A stretch of 64,000 bases of DNA from Lacticaseibacillus zhaodongensis (GCF_009687905.1 NZ_BLBG01000002.1:62001-126000), one strand, 5' to 3'; positions 17,328-27,713 are shown, counted from the stretch's first letter. Numbers and translations are program-made. The notes: a model not told the origin generated them from the sequence alone.

Positions 17328-18563
17328 TTACTTACCTGCGACTTGAACGGGCTGGGTTTTTAGCAAGCCCTTCTTCTTGGCTTTCCAGAACCCAAGTCCC
17401 GCAATCACTACGCCGGAACCAGCGAGCAGGTAAGGGCCGGTTGACCCACCAACTGCCGTGACGCTGTCGTTACCAAGTTGCGTGTTGGTGACGGTGATTT
17501 GCTGACCAGTCGTGTCCGCAACGTTGAGCTTACTGAGGTCGACGGCGAGCACCATCGTCTTGTAATTACCACCGTTGGTACCTGCGAACTGCGCAACCTT
17601 GGCAGTACCGACAGTTCCGTACTGATTGCCGTCATTCCATTGGCCGCCGGTGAAACTGACATCGGCACTACTGCCATCGCTTAAGTTGTTCGGCATGTCA
17701 CCGGTCCAGACTTGAAAAGTCTTGCCGTTGATGGTGAACGTGTAGCCGTTATGGTCAGGTAAGGGCTGGTAGTCCGCCATTTTGACGTAAACGTAGGCTG
17801 TATCGCCATTAGTAGTGACCGCCATGGACGCATTACCAGTGGAGGTTTTCGTCAGCTTAACCCCATCTTTGGCCCATTGATCAGGGTCGGTCGACATGGA
17901 GGTGCTGACAGAATCGTTACTATTATTCTGATCACCCTTGGTCGTGTCCGCATCACCCTGGTCGGTGACAACGCCGTCCTCGGAAACATTAGAAGCATCG
18001 GTGCCGCTAGTGCCCGTGGCGGTTGCCGTGCTAGCTGCAAGGTCGCCAACAACGGCAGTGGCACTACCATTGCCAAGGTTCCAACTGCTCAAGGACACAG
18101 GAGTCCCAGTTTGAACGTCACTGCCCGCAACCTTGCTGAGGTCAACGGAAAAGTCGACAACACTGTAGTCACTCGTGTAAGTGCCATTGGCCGCGACGCG
18201 CTTGACCGTTGCGGTACCAACATTTGTCGTTTGGCCGTTACTCTGCATGCTGACGGTGACCGTGCCATCAGTTGTCGCAGCACCATCAGCTCCGAAGACT
18301 AAAGTCACCTGCTGTCCGCCGACATTCAGGATCCAGCCGGAACCCGGCACGGCGTTGTTTGCGGTCCCGTGCAGTTGCACCGTCCCGGCGACTGTCTGCG
18401 GACCGGCTTGCAAATCAACTAGGCTGGTTGTGCTTCCGGAACCGTCATCCCAGAAAGTCAATTTGCTTGTATCCGCAAAACTCGTTTGCGTATGTACTAG
18501 TGTTGCGCCAACACCAACTGCCAGTAAGAAGGCCGCTGCCCCTAAAATTATTTTAGATTTCAT
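17328..18563 (-). CDS. Firmicu-CTERM sorting-domain surface protein (XrtG substrate)
   Basis: 411 residues. Signal peptide to about residue 30 (ends SFADT). Two related beta-rich domains (about 33-170 and 225-370): both contain a Gly-rich turn, VDLSKV/VDLSKL and a final GNGSATAVVG/GNDSVTAVGG. A Thr/Ser/Asp linker (170-225) joins them. The tail has STGPYLLAGSG, a hydrophobic span and a basic cluster KAKKKG, the layout of the Firmicu-CTERM sorting signal recognised by XrtG. First gene of the operon; TATAAT promoter upstream. No LPXTG motif. Likely a surface protein processed by the adjacent XrtG. Confidence 0.85.
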   Translation of the reverse strand: MKSKIILGAAAFLLAVGVGATLVHTQTSFADTSKLTFWDDGSGSTTSLVDLQAGPQTVAGTVQLHGTANNAVPGSGWILNVGGQQVTLVFGADGAATTDGTVTVSMQSNGQTTNVGTATVKRVAANGTYTSDYSVVDFSVDLSKVAGSDVQTGTPVSLSSWNLGNGSATAVVGDLAASTATATGTSGTDASNVSEDGVVTDQGDADTTKGDQNNSNDSVSTSMSTDPDQWAKDGVKLTKTSTGNASMAVTTNGDTAYVYVKMADYQPLPDHNGYTFTINGKTFQVWTGDMPNNLSDGSSADVSFTGGQWNDGNQYGTVGTAKVAQFAGTNGGNYKTMVLAVDLSKLNVADTTGQQITVTNTQLGNDSVTAVGGSTGPYLLAGSGVVIAGLGFWKAKKKGLLKTQPVQVAGK

Positions 18564-18640
18564 AAAAATTATCCCCGATTTGCTGAAAAAACTTGTATCC
18601 CCAATAATCCTGATTATAGCATGTTTTTAAATTTATTCAT
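18564..18640 (-). promoter_or_regulatory. Promoter of the XrtG operon
   Basis: Reverse strand TATAAT at 18613-18618, preceded by an AT-rich stretch lacking a clear -35, then GGGGAT about 9 bp before the ATG of the substrate gene. Confidence 0.45.
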
Positions 18641-18777
18641 GCAAATATGCAAAGAGAACACACAATTAACACAAATTTGTTCAAAAAGAAGGTGGAAGCG
18701 CTTTGAAGTTGGACCTGCGCTTATGTTGAAATTAGTAGGACTTAATGATATGCCGGATTGGTTTTCAAAATGTAGAA

Positions 18778-18818
18778 AAAAAGACGGTGCCCACCAACTT
18801 GAGAGGTGGCACCATCTT
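18778..18818 (-). terminator. Terminator of the SLAP protein gene
   Basis: Arms 18781-18795 and 18805-18818; reverse strand continues with TTTTTTT. Confidence 0.85.
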
Positions 18819-18840
18819 AATTGAGTAAACTGGATTTAAT

Positions 18841-20256
18841 TTAGTTCAGCGCGTGAAACGAAACGTAGCTGGAATCGATCCACTGGTCACCGCCAAGGCC
18901 GTAGTAGGTGTGGCCATCGACAATCCGCTGGTTGAAGATTTTCCATTGGGTTCCGTTCATCAGTTTCTTAGCACTGCCATCGCTGTTCAGGACCATGGTG
19001 CTGTCGGCATGCCAAACTTGAATCCCGTAGCCCGGCACATAGTTAATGGTCGCAATCCCGCTCTTGGCCGTAGTGTTAGCTTCTGCGCTCACTTCAGCCG
19101 GCGACTTGTAAGCGACATCGCTGGCGTCAACATACTGGCCGCCGCCGAGGTCGTACAAGATGCGGTTGCCCAGTTGTAATTCAGCGAAGACCTTCCAAGT
19201 ACTGCCGGCACCGAGCGCCTTGATGGTACCGTTGCTCTTCAGGACTGGCGTTGCGCCGTCGCTCTTGAAGACGTAAGCCCGTGTTGCGCTAACAGTGACC
19301 TGACCGCTGAGTGCGGTGGGGCCGTCAACGGTTGCGGCACTTTGACGGACAAACTGATTGCCACCAACGTTGTAGTAGGTAAGGCCACCGATAACAGCGG
19401 TGCCGAAGTACTTCCAACTGGAGCCGGCGTTCAGTACCTTGTTAGTTGAGTCGCCGTTCTGGTCGAAAACAACCGTTGCCGCATTACCAATTTGGATTTT
19501 GCCACTGGCAGGGGTGATGGTTGGGCCGACAGTAGTGCTTGTTGTCGTGGCGGCAGTACTGCTGTCCTTAGTGGTACTGCTTGCGGTTGAGCCAGAAGTA
19601 GTGGCGCTGGTCGAGTTGTTCGGTTCCGCCTTCAGCAGGCCCGCCCCGGTACCGTTGATTGTCTGCACAGGGTCGTTACTGGTATCGGGTGAACCAGAGG
19701 TGACGATAACGGAACCAGCATAGACGTACTGGTCCCCACCAACGTTGAAGTACTGGTGGCCGCCGATTGTGGCGCTACCGAAAATTTTCCAGCTACTACC
19801 AGAATTAAGCTGCTGGCCATTAGCGACGCCATTCTTGTTGACGATTTGCGCGCCGTCCGTTGCTGTGACCTTGACGATCCCGGTTGCGACCACGTCTGGG
19901 CTGACTGGTGTGTCACTCAGGTTGGTGTTGAGCACGAACTCATCTTCGTCGGTCGTGGAATTGGTGCCCAGGTAAAAGAAGGATTTACCGCCAATCAGTG
20001 CGGTGCCTTTAATCGCGAGCTTGGTGCCCTTGAGCAGCGTGCGCACGATTCGTGATCCGTTGCTGGCGTAAACAGAAACGGGACTGGCGACGTATTTGGT
20101 GCTGGTGGCGGTCGTGGTTACCGTCGCGTTACCGATCGTCTTCGTGGTGTTCGTTGCGGCGGACACGGGGTTCTTGCCGCTGATTGCGACCGCGGTGGGT
20201 GCGAGGGCGAGAGCTGTTGCTGCGGCGCTTGCAAAACGTAAGACTTGTTTCTTCAT
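18841..20256 (-). CDS. Secreted SLAP-repeat (S-layer type) protein
   Basis: 471 residues with a signal peptide (to about residue 34). Five repeats of the SLAP type appear, each with a WK(I/V)F or similar core and ending in Y-(N)-(L/V)GG-QY(V)D: around residues 55-105, 120-180, 250-305, 320-375 and 410-470. A low-complexity Ser/Thr linker lies at 205-240. SLAP domains bind cell wall polymers without covalent attachment. The C-terminal repeat closely resembles that of the protein at 52618. Transcribed upstream of the XrtG operon but with its own terminator. Confidence 0.85.
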   Translation of the reverse strand: MKKQVLRFASAAATALALAPTAVAISGKNPVSAATNTTKTIGNATVTTTATSTKYVASPVSVYASNGSRIVRTLLKGTKLAIKGTALIGGKSFFYLGTNSTTDEDEFVLNTNLSDTPVSPDVVATGIVKVTATDGAQIVNKNGVANGQQLNSGSSWKIFGSATIGGHQYFNVGGDQYVYAGSVIVTSGSPDTSNDPVQTINGTGAGLLKAEPNNSTSATTSGSTASSTTKDSSTAATTTSTTVGPTITPASGKIQIGNAATVVFDQNGDSTNKVLNAGSSWKYFGTAVIGGLTYYNVGGNQFVRQSAATVDGPTALSGQVTVSATRAYVFKSDGATPVLKSNGTIKALGAGSTWKVFAELQLGNRILYDLGGGQYVDASDVAYKSPAEVSAEANTTAKSGIATINYVPGYGIQVWHADSTMVLNSDGSAKKLMNGTQWKIFNQRIVDGHTYYGLGGDQWIDSSYVSFHALN

Positions 20257-20435
20257 GTTCGGCCTCCTATTGCCTAGTGTTTGGTTTCACAAAACGTTAA
20301 AGTAATTAATTTCAGATAGATGATACTTACATAGCCAATTATAGCGGGCTCCGGATGGCGATGCCATGCAAAAGGGTGCGGGTTCGCAGTTGTTGTGAAA
20401 CAGTAACATAACACCAGTTGGTTTTGGATTGACGC

Positions 20436-20477
20436 AAAAAGGCGCGGCTCCGGCATTTCTGCGGGAGTCGCGCCTTT
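20436..20477 (-). terminator. Terminator of the 20501 gene
   Basis: GC-rich hairpin with arms 20436-20454 and 20461-20477 and reverse-strand TTTTT. Confidence 0.8.
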
Positions 20478-20500
20478 AAACGTTATTTGCTTGGTAATGC

Positions 20501-21685
20501 TTAGTGGGCCTGAACGACTTCACTAGGGTAGGTCATGACCATGTACTTGGCACCATTGTGGGCGGCCAGGTTCTCGACTTCACGGGCACCGGATAGTTGC
20601 GCGGTTTCAAGACCGAGCCAGGAGTTGGCGCTGCCTGCCTTGGCAGGAGTCTCAGCATTTTGCAGGTACTTACTCAGGCTGAAACTGACGTAGGCGGAGT
20701 TGGACGTGATGTAGAAGCGGTCGTTGTCGATGCTGATGCCCTGGAGCTGGGTGGACAGGACTGGCTTGATTGTCATGCCTAACTGGCGGAAGCTGTAGCT
20801 ACCGTTGCTCTTGCGGACACCCTGCTGGATGATGTAGGCCGTGCCGTGGGTCGTGGTCAGGGATGCAGCAGCTGCGGCATAGAAGTTACCGGAGTTGTCG
20901 AAGGCCAGGACGTTCGGGGCGGTGTAGTGATGGGTGACTGGGTCCTGCAGGTAGAACTTAGCGGTGCTTTCGCGGCGCAGGCTGTTCGGGTTGACCGTGG
21001 CGAGCTGAACGGGGTGCCGGCTCAGGAAGCTGTCGGAGCCATTGCTGTAGGCGACCATGAACTTAATTTTGTTCGTCTTGCGGTCGTAAGCGAGGCTGCC
21101 GCTGCAGAAGGCGCTGTCAAGGTTGGAGAAGCGCACGTGGTTACCCTTGATCAGTGACTGCGGATTGCTGGACAGCAGGTTCTTGTTGCTCTTGAGCTTC
21201 TTGATGGCGTAAGTATCGAGCCGCATGATGTAGCCGTTGTAGAGGTAACCGGTCTTAGAAGCGTTGCCGTTGCGCCGGGAGAATGCAAAATACATGTTCC
21301 CGGACTTGTCCATCGTGTACCCTTCGGCAGGACTGCCGGCAAAGTAACTCTGGGTCTTGTGGGACGGGTTGTTGTTGCTGCGGATGGTCTTCGTTGGCAA
21401 GTATAAGGCGGTGCTCCACTTAGCACCCTTCTTGGAGCCGGCCGTTACCTTGTAGGTCTTCGGTTTGAAGTTGCTGTGACTGTATCGGTTGTTGGCAATC
21501 CCCTTGGCGCCGTGGGTGTTAATGGTGGCGTTAGAACGGGCCGCGTAACTTTCGCGTTGCCGAATGTTGCTGACGGCCTGAACGGTTTGGCTTGCGGATG
21601 TGCCGCTAAAACTGACCTGCGTTGCGGCCCCGACTGCGAGCATTGCTGCAAGCAGGGCGGTGGTGATTGTTGCTGATTTCTTCAT
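20501..21685 (-). CDS. Secreted protein, possible beta-propeller (helveticin-like fold?)
   Basis: 394 residues with a signal peptide (cleavage near residue 32). The mature part is basic and shows repeated blade-like segments: GYTMDKSGNMYFAFSRR, YIMRLDTYAIKKL, GSLAYDRKTNKIKFMVAY, VLAFDNSGNFYAAAAAS, GISIDNDRFYITS. This layout recalls extracellular lactobacillus propellers including helveticin J-like proteins, but I see no diagnostic motif. RBS GGAGG. Single gene. Function unknown. Confidence 0.65.
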   Translation of the reverse strand: MKKSATITTALLAAMLAVGAATQVSFSGTSASQTVQAVSNIRQRESYAARSNATINTHGAKGIANNRYSHSNFKPKTYKVTAGSKKGAKWSTALYLPTKTIRSNNNPSHKTQSYFAGSPAEGYTMDKSGNMYFAFSRRNGNASKTGYLYNGYIMRLDTYAIKKLKSNKNLLSSNPQSLIKGNHVRFSNLDSAFCSGSLAYDRKTNKIKFMVAYSNGSDSFLSRHPVQLATVNPNSLRRESTAKFYLQDPVTHHYTAPNVLAFDNSGNFYAAAAASLTTTHGTAYIIQQGVRKSNGSYSFRQLGMTIKPVLSTQLQGISIDNDRFYITSNSAYVSFSLSKYLQNAETPAKAGSANSWLGLETAQLSGAREVENLAAHNGAKYMVMTYPSEVVQAH

Positions 21686-21914
21686 TGTTACTCCTCCAAG
21701 TGGTGCTGGTATGTAATGCTTAGATATAATCGTGATTGCTTAGGATCAGCCCCCATGGTTTAAGTGGCGTCCCCAATCAACCCTCATGTGCCAATTATAT
21801 GCACCAGCGGGGTGTTTGTACATGTACTTACCATTATTCAACTTAAATAATGAAAGCTATTTTAAGCGAATCTTTTTGAACAGTATTTGGCGCCAAATTG
21901 TGACGCAAATGGGC

Positions 21915-21948
21915 AAAAAAATACTCCTCGGGGTGGAGGAGTATTTGG
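21915..21948 (-). terminator. Terminator of the PTS EIIC gene
   Basis: AAATACTCCTC (21919-21929) pairs with GAGGAGTATTT (ending 21946); reverse strand runs into seven T. Confidence 0.85.
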
Positions 21949-21984
21949 TGAACTCAAAAGTATAGTTTACAAGCTATTGTGATA

Positions 21985-23352
21985 TTAGTCTTTTTCAGCA
22001 GCGGCGTTTGCTTGCTCATGTTTGTAGAGCTTCCGGTCGTAGTGCACGATGAATGGGTACCAAACTGCGAAGGCAACCAGCGCGCAGACAACAGACAGAA
22101 CGGCACCTTTCCAGCTGGCGGTGGCGATGAAGCCGCTCAGACCAACTGGGGTCGGCCATGGCTGTTGCAAAATGATTTTGGGCACGATGTGGGTCGTGAC
22201 GGCCAAGTAGCCAACGATCCCGGAAACCACTGGGGCCCCGATGAACGGAATGGCCAGCTGGGCGTTGTAAACAATTGGCAGGCCGAAGAGCAGCGGCTCG
22301 TTAATGTTGAACAGCGCTGGGACGACTTCCACGCGGCCGAGCGCCCGCAATTGCGCGGACTTGGACCGGGTTGCCAGCCAGATGGCGACCCCGAGTGTGG
22401 CCCCAGAACCACCGATGATAACGAAGGAGTTCAATGGGTCACCAGCGAAGAAGTGGCTTGCACCCTTGACGTTTGCGGCCAGGTTGGCCAGGACGATAGG
22501 AGTGTAGAAGGAACTCATGATGGTGGCACCGTGAATCCCGAACCACCAGAGCAGGTGGATCAGAAGAATGATGATAATGAAGCCCCACCAGGTGTCAGCA
22601 ATGTTACTGATGAAGGAAAATGGAATGAAGAGTACCTTGAACAGGTCGGTGCCGGCCATAACCAGGATGAAGTTGAGCAGGGAAATGACGATGGCAACAC
22701 AGGTGGCAGGAATCAGTGCGGAGAAGGAGTTGGAAACCCCTGATGGCACTGAAGCTGGCATCTTGATGCGCCAGTTGTGCTTGATCGTTTCGCGGTAAAT
22801 CTGGACGGTGATCCAGCCGACCACGATCCCGGTGAAGATCCCAACGGAGGCGATCCGGGTGATCCCACCACCGGAGACGGCGTAGCCACCACCGATGATG
22901 TTCATTTTGTCGAGTGACTGCACCATCTGGATGCTGCCGCCCTTCCAGATGAGCTGGGGGACGGTGATGAAGAATGCCATGAGGAACATGAGCAGGCCGT
23001 TGAGTGGTTCAAGAGCCAGGTGTTCTTCATCGCGGTAAATCTTCGTGTAGGTGTAAGTAAAGGTACCGGCGAAGACTAGGGCCAAAATGCCCATGGTCGA
23101 ATTGAAGACTACTTGGAACAGGTTCGTGAAGCGTCCAATCGTGCCTGCGTACCAGCCCGCAAAGCCCGGAATGGGGAAGGCTTGCGGCAGGACGGTCAGG
23201 ATCAGGAAAATTGCCCCGACGATTGAGAAGGTGATGACACTGTAGCCAGCGGCAATGATGGAACGAACGAACCGGGATCCGGAAAACTTCCCGATGCCGT
23301 CCGCGAACTTGTCGCGCAGTGAGTGCTCACCGCTGATTTGATTGTCAGCCAT
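21985..23352 (-). CDS. celB: PTS lactose/cellobiose-type EIIC permease
   Basis: 455 residues with about ten spans, the size of CelB-type EIIC. Marks: GFAGWYAGTIGRFTNLFQVVFNSTMGILALVF, LLWWFGIHGATIM and NINEPLLFGLPIVYN, the substrate-site motif of the family. It transports a beta-glucoside or related disaccharide with phosphorylation. Divergent from IIB and phospho-beta-glucosidase genes and sharing the GntR palindrome. No IIA gene is present in the window. Confidence 0.93.
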   Translation of the reverse strand: MADNQISGEHSLRDKFADGIGKFSGSRFVRSIIAAGYSVITFSIVGAIFLILTVLPQAFPIPGFAGWYAGTIGRFTNLFQVVFNSTMGILALVFAGTFTYTYTKIYRDEEHLALEPLNGLLMFLMAFFITVPQLIWKGGSIQMVQSLDKMNIIGGGYAVSGGGITRIASVGIFTGIVVGWITVQIYRETIKHNWRIKMPASVPSGVSNSFSALIPATCVAIVISLLNFILVMAGTDLFKVLFIPFSFISNIADTWWGFIIIILLIHLLWWFGIHGATIMSSFYTPIVLANLAANVKGASHFFAGDPLNSFVIIGGSGATLGVAIWLATRSKSAQLRALGRVEVVPALFNINEPLLFGLPIVYNAQLAIPFIGAPVVSGIVGYLAVTTHIVPKIILQQPWPTPVGLSGFIATASWKGAVLSVVCALVAFAVWYPFIVHYDRKLYKHEQANAAAEKD

Positions 23353-23480
23353 TCAAATGCATCTCCTTAAAAGAATAAGTATTGCTGGACGTCTACAACT
23401 TACTGAGAATAATTGCAACGGACATGATGGTTGGTGTTACCCGCCCCCTCAAGCGGAATTTTGTCCGGTGGCGCTTTTGC

Positions 23481-23494
23481 TGTAACCGATTACA
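23481..23494. promoter_or_regulatory. cre site (CcpA) before celB
   Basis: TGTAACCGATTACA matches the cre consensus TGWAANCGNTNWCA at every position on both strands. It lies between the celB promoter and its start, a position for roadblock repression by glucose. Confidence 0.75.
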
Positions 23495-23510
23495 TTCAAT
23501 ACCTTAGCGT

Positions 23511-23526
23511 ATTCATTCGAATGAAT
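23511..23526. promoter_or_regulatory. GntR operator at the celB promoter
   Basis: Perfect palindrome ATTCATTCGAATGAAT. On the reverse strand it fills the spacer of a TTGATT/TAAGGT promoter. The same palindrome occurs at 23848-23862. Confidence 0.7.
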
Positions 23527-23816
23527 CAAGCAATTTTTAGAAGATAACGGTGCATCGTGGGTCGGTATAAGCTTGGAATCCGCTTGGTAGGCAGCATGTG
23601 GGTGATTGCTACTATGTAAGTCATTCGAACCTCATTTAGGCGTTAGCTACTGTTAAATAACAGGACGTATTCTTTGCAAAGCAGGTTCGGCCTGGTAATC
23701 CGTAGTCCAGCGGTGGCGCCTGTTAAAAAGCACTAATTCACTAGTTACTTTGCCGTAACTGCTCAGCGGGTAGTTTTCCGCATGTAACGAGTCACGGCTA
23801 AAAACACAAGAATGCG

Positions 23817-23862
23817 TTTACAATTTTCCGGACCAGTGTTATATTCGATTCATTCGAATGAC
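23817..23862 (+). promoter_or_regulatory. Promoter and GntR operator of the IIB-bgl operon
   Basis: TTTACA (23817-23822), 17-bp spacer, TATATT (23840-23845), immediately followed by ATTCATTCGAATGAC (23848-23862). Operator overlap with the transcription start implies repression by the GntR protein encoded downstream. Confidence 0.75.
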
Positions 23863-23898
23863 AATAATTTGAATGCTGGAGCCTGAGGGGGAATGATC

Positions 23899-24216
23899 AT
23901 GGCAACGAAAATCATCATGTTGGCCTGTGCTGGGGGGATGTCGTCCAGCCTGCTCGCTAAGCACATGCAGGATGCGGCAGCTGCGGATGGTATTGACGCT
24001 AAAGTATTTGCGGTTCCGGCTGAGTTGATTGGTGATGACTTTGCCAAGTACCACCCAGACGTGATCATGATTGGTCCCCAAGTCCGCTTCGTGGCGCCCC
24101 AGTGGCAAAAGAAGCTGGACATTCCCGTCGCTGTCATCGACATGCTCGATTATGGGCGGATGCGTGGCGAGAAGGTTTTGCAGACGGCCATGCAGCTATT
24201 GGCTGCGCAGAAGTAG
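23899..24216 (+). CDS. PTS lactose/cellobiose-type EIIB
   Basis: 105 residues. IIMLACAGGMSSSLLAKHM holds the phosphorylated Cys in the IIB P-loop; GPQVRF and the C-terminal helix fit. The second ATG (23899) has GGGGG at 8 bp, the first (23893) lies too close. It passes phosphate to the sugar bound by the EIIC encoded divergently. Followed by a GH1 gene. Confidence 0.92.
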   Translation: MATKIIMLACAGGMSSSLLAKHMQDAAAADGIDAKVFAVPAELIGDDFAKYHPDVIMIGPQVRFVAPQWQKKLDIPVAVIDMLDYGRMRGEKVLQTAMQLLAAQK

Positions 24217-24268
24217 GGCGTGCAGCTTATTGGGTGCTGACAATTTTGAAATAATTATGTGGGGGTAG

Positions 24269-25708
<1,440 letters not shown>

Positions 25709-25712
25709 GCGG

Positions 25713-25746
25713 AAAAGGTGGGCGGAATTACGCGCTCACCTTTTTG
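25713..25746 (+). terminator. Terminator after the GH1 gene
   Basis: AAAAGGTG..CG pairs with CG..CACCTTTT followed by further T; partial readthrough to the regulator gene is possible. Confidence 0.75.
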
Positions 25747-25812
25747 CGCTGTGGTCAGATTAATCATTCGTGCGATAATAGCGGTAGTTAGTTTTAGTGG
25801 AGGAGGATGCAG

Positions 25813-26547
25813 ATGGCTAAGCGAGAGAGTTCAATTCCAGTCGCAACCCTGGTGGAGCGCATGATCAATGATATTCACACGGGTGCGATTATCGACGAGA
25901 AGAATAAATTACCGACCGAGCCCGAGCTCATGGAGCGCTACGCCGTAACCCGCTACACGCTGCGGCAGGCACTCAGTCGCCTCAGCGTTCTGGGCTACAT
26001 CTACCAGGCGCACGGCATCGGGACTTTTGGGCGGCCGCGGCAGGATGATAACTATGTGTCCGTGCAGAACGCGGTGGGCCTGTCGACCGAGATGGCGCGC
26101 CAGGGCAAGCAACTCACGACCACCGACTATTCAATCGACGAGGTGACGGCCGCCGATGCTGCGTTCACGCCGAGTGCGGGCAAAATCGACCCGGCGACGC
26201 GGCTGTGGGAAATCAAACGCTACCGGATGCTGGACGGCAAGCCCTACACTTTTGAGCATTCCTATTACTTGCGCGACATCGTGGGGGACGTCCCTGAATC
26301 TGCGTTGAAGGGTTCACTATTCGCCTTCGTCGCGGAGAATAAAACGCTGACTTTGGGTTTTCAGGATAAGGTGATGGAGGCCGCACCGCTAGCCAAGGAG
26401 AACGCCTGGTTTTTCGACTTAGCAGCGGGGGCGCCAATGCTGATCATGAACGATGACTCTTACCTGAGTTCCGGGCAGTTGTTTGCTTTTTCCAAGCTGA
26501 GTTATGACTACCGAATGGGCAAGTTCTTTATGTTTACGCGGCTATAA
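25813..26547 (+). CDS. GntR-family regulator with UTRA domain
   Basis: About 244 residues. Winged helix at 10-75 (LPTEPELMERYAVTRYTLRQALSRLSVLGYIYQAHGIGTF) and UTRA effector domain from about 90, which typically binds a phosphosugar. ATG 25813 stands 6 bp after GGAGGAGG; the ATG two codons earlier overlaps that site. Expected to bind the ATTCATTCGAATGAAT palindromes at 23511 and 23848. Has its own weak promoter region after the terminator. Confidence 0.9.
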   Translation: MAKRESSIPVATLVERMINDIHTGAIIDEKNKLPTEPELMERYAVTRYTLRQALSRLSVLGYIYQAHGIGTFGRPRQDDNYVSVQNAVGLSTEMARQGKQLTTTDYSIDEVTAADAAFTPSAGKIDPATRLWEIKRYRMLDGKPYTFEHSYYLRDIVGDVPESALKGSLFAFVAENKTLTLGFQDKVMEAAPLAKENAWFFDLAAGAPMLIMNDDSYLSSGQLFAFSKLSYDYRMGKFFMFTRL

Positions 26548-26569
26548 ATAATCTTGTGGGGGCAGAATT

Positions 26570-27376
26570 TTGATTAGGATAATTGCAACAGACATTGACA
26601 GGACCTTGGCGACTGGCGGCAAAATCCCCGCCAGTGCCGTTGCCGCCGCGAAAGAGGCACTGGCCGCTGGGATTAAAGTGGTGCTGGCGTCGGGGCGGCC
26701 GCTGGTGGGGATGCAGGAATACCTTGATACGCTGGGCATTGCTGGCAGTGAGCAGTACGTCATTACGCACAATGGTGGCATTCTCGCCGATACGGAGGGC
26801 CGGGTGTTGAGTAGCCACCTGATGAGCAATGCGGATTACGTCAGTCTGACCGAATTCGGGCGGCAACACCACGTTCCTTTTGGCGTGCAGGATGCCAGTG
26901 GCCAGGTTTACACCGCTGACCACGACATTGATTACATCACCGCGCTGCAAGCGGTTGAGAATCACTGCAGCATTCGCGTGCGGCGGCCGGACGCGATGCC
27001 CGTCGATTTTGCAATTGCCAAGGCTGATTTCGTTGGTGACCCCGCGCTGCTGGATAAGGTGGAACCATTCGTGCGGGCAAAATATGGGGACGAGCTGTAC
27101 ATTACCCGCGCCGGCCGTGTGTTTATCGAACTCATGAACAAGGATGTCAGCAAGGGGCGCGCCCTGGCCGAACTGGTGCGGCGGCTCGGTTACTCTGCGG
27201 ACGAGGTCATGGCAATCGGGGATGAGGAGAACGATCTCCCGCTGCTCAAGTTTGCCGGCACCGCGGTCGCGATGGGTAACGGTCTGGACACGGTGAAGGC
27301 TGCGGCCGACCATGTCACCGATGACATTGCACATGATGGGTGGGCGCATGCCGTGCGCAAGTACGCACTCAGCTAA
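26570..27376 (+). CDS. HAD-superfamily (Cof-type) phosphatase
   Basis: 268 residues. HAD motif I in IATDIDRTL (Asp nucleophile; the usual second DG is DR here), motif II VLASGRP, and motif III/IV SKGRALAEL ... IGDEENDLPLL. The cap of type C2 lies between. TTG start, 8 bp after GGGGG. Likely dephosphorylates sugar phosphates; position after the bgl regulator suggests coupling with PTS metabolism. Confidence 0.9.
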   Translation: MIRIIATDIDRTLATGGKIPASAVAAAKEALAAGIKVVLASGRPLVGMQEYLDTLGIAGSEQYVITHNGGILADTEGRVLSSHLMSNADYVSLTEFGRQHHVPFGVQDASGQVYTADHDIDYITALQAVENHCSIRVRRPDAMPVDFAIAKADFVGDPALLDKVEPFVRAKYGDELYITRAGRVFIELMNKDVSKGRALAELVRRLGYSADEVMAIGDEENDLPLLKFAGTAVAMGNGLDTVKAAADHVTDDIAHDGWAHAVRKYALS

Positions 27377-27442
27377 CCTGGCTTCTGTTGCGGCGACAGT
27401 GCTATGATAATGGCATGGATTTTACCGTGACAATACGAAAGA

Positions 27443-27643
27443 GTGATCATTGTGGAGATTAATGTCATTAGTGGTAAGAGCAAAAAGTTAACGCTCCAGG
27501 TCGCTGACCTGAGCGAAATCGAGAAGCTGAAGCAGTCAATGGGCAAAGATGGGAAGATGCACTACATCGTCACCATCGACAAGCGGCGCTACAGCCTTAG
27601 CGACGATGAGGGACTGCGGATTAAGAAACTGCTGGGCAAGTAA
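27443..27643 (+). CDS. Small hypothetical protein (66 aa)
   Basis: Basic/acidic mixed protein with beta-type pattern (KKLTLQVADLSEIEKLKQSM, MHYIVTIDKRRYSLSDDEGLRIKKLLGK). GTG start with weak AAAGA. Ends right before a good terminator, which supports a true gene. No family recognised. Confidence 0.6.
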   Translation: MIIVEINVISGKSKKLTLQVADLSEIEKLKQSMGKDGKMHYIVTIDKRRYSLSDDEGLRIKKLLGK

Positions 27644-27666
27644 TAATACTTAGTTAGCAAAATAAT

Positions 27667-27702
27667 AGGGGCCTGGCGATTAACGTCCGGTCCCGTTTTT
27701 TT
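27667..27702 (+). terminator. Terminator after the 27443 gene
   Basis: GGGGCCTGG pairs with CCGGTCCC-type arm, followed by seven T. Confidence 0.8.
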
Positions 27703-27713
27703 GTTACTGATAG

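Larger units (their letters stand above)
23353..23816. other. Long divergent regulatory region of the PTS locus
   Basis: 540 bp between celB and the IIB gene with no gene. Apart from the cre and the two GntR palindromes there is a half site CATTCGAA at about 23622. The remaining 200 bp show no recognisable element. Confidence 0.5.

Noticed and set aside
18621-18824. 67-codon forward open frame
   Set aside because: Overlaps the XrtG operon promoter and the SLAP terminator; no RBS.
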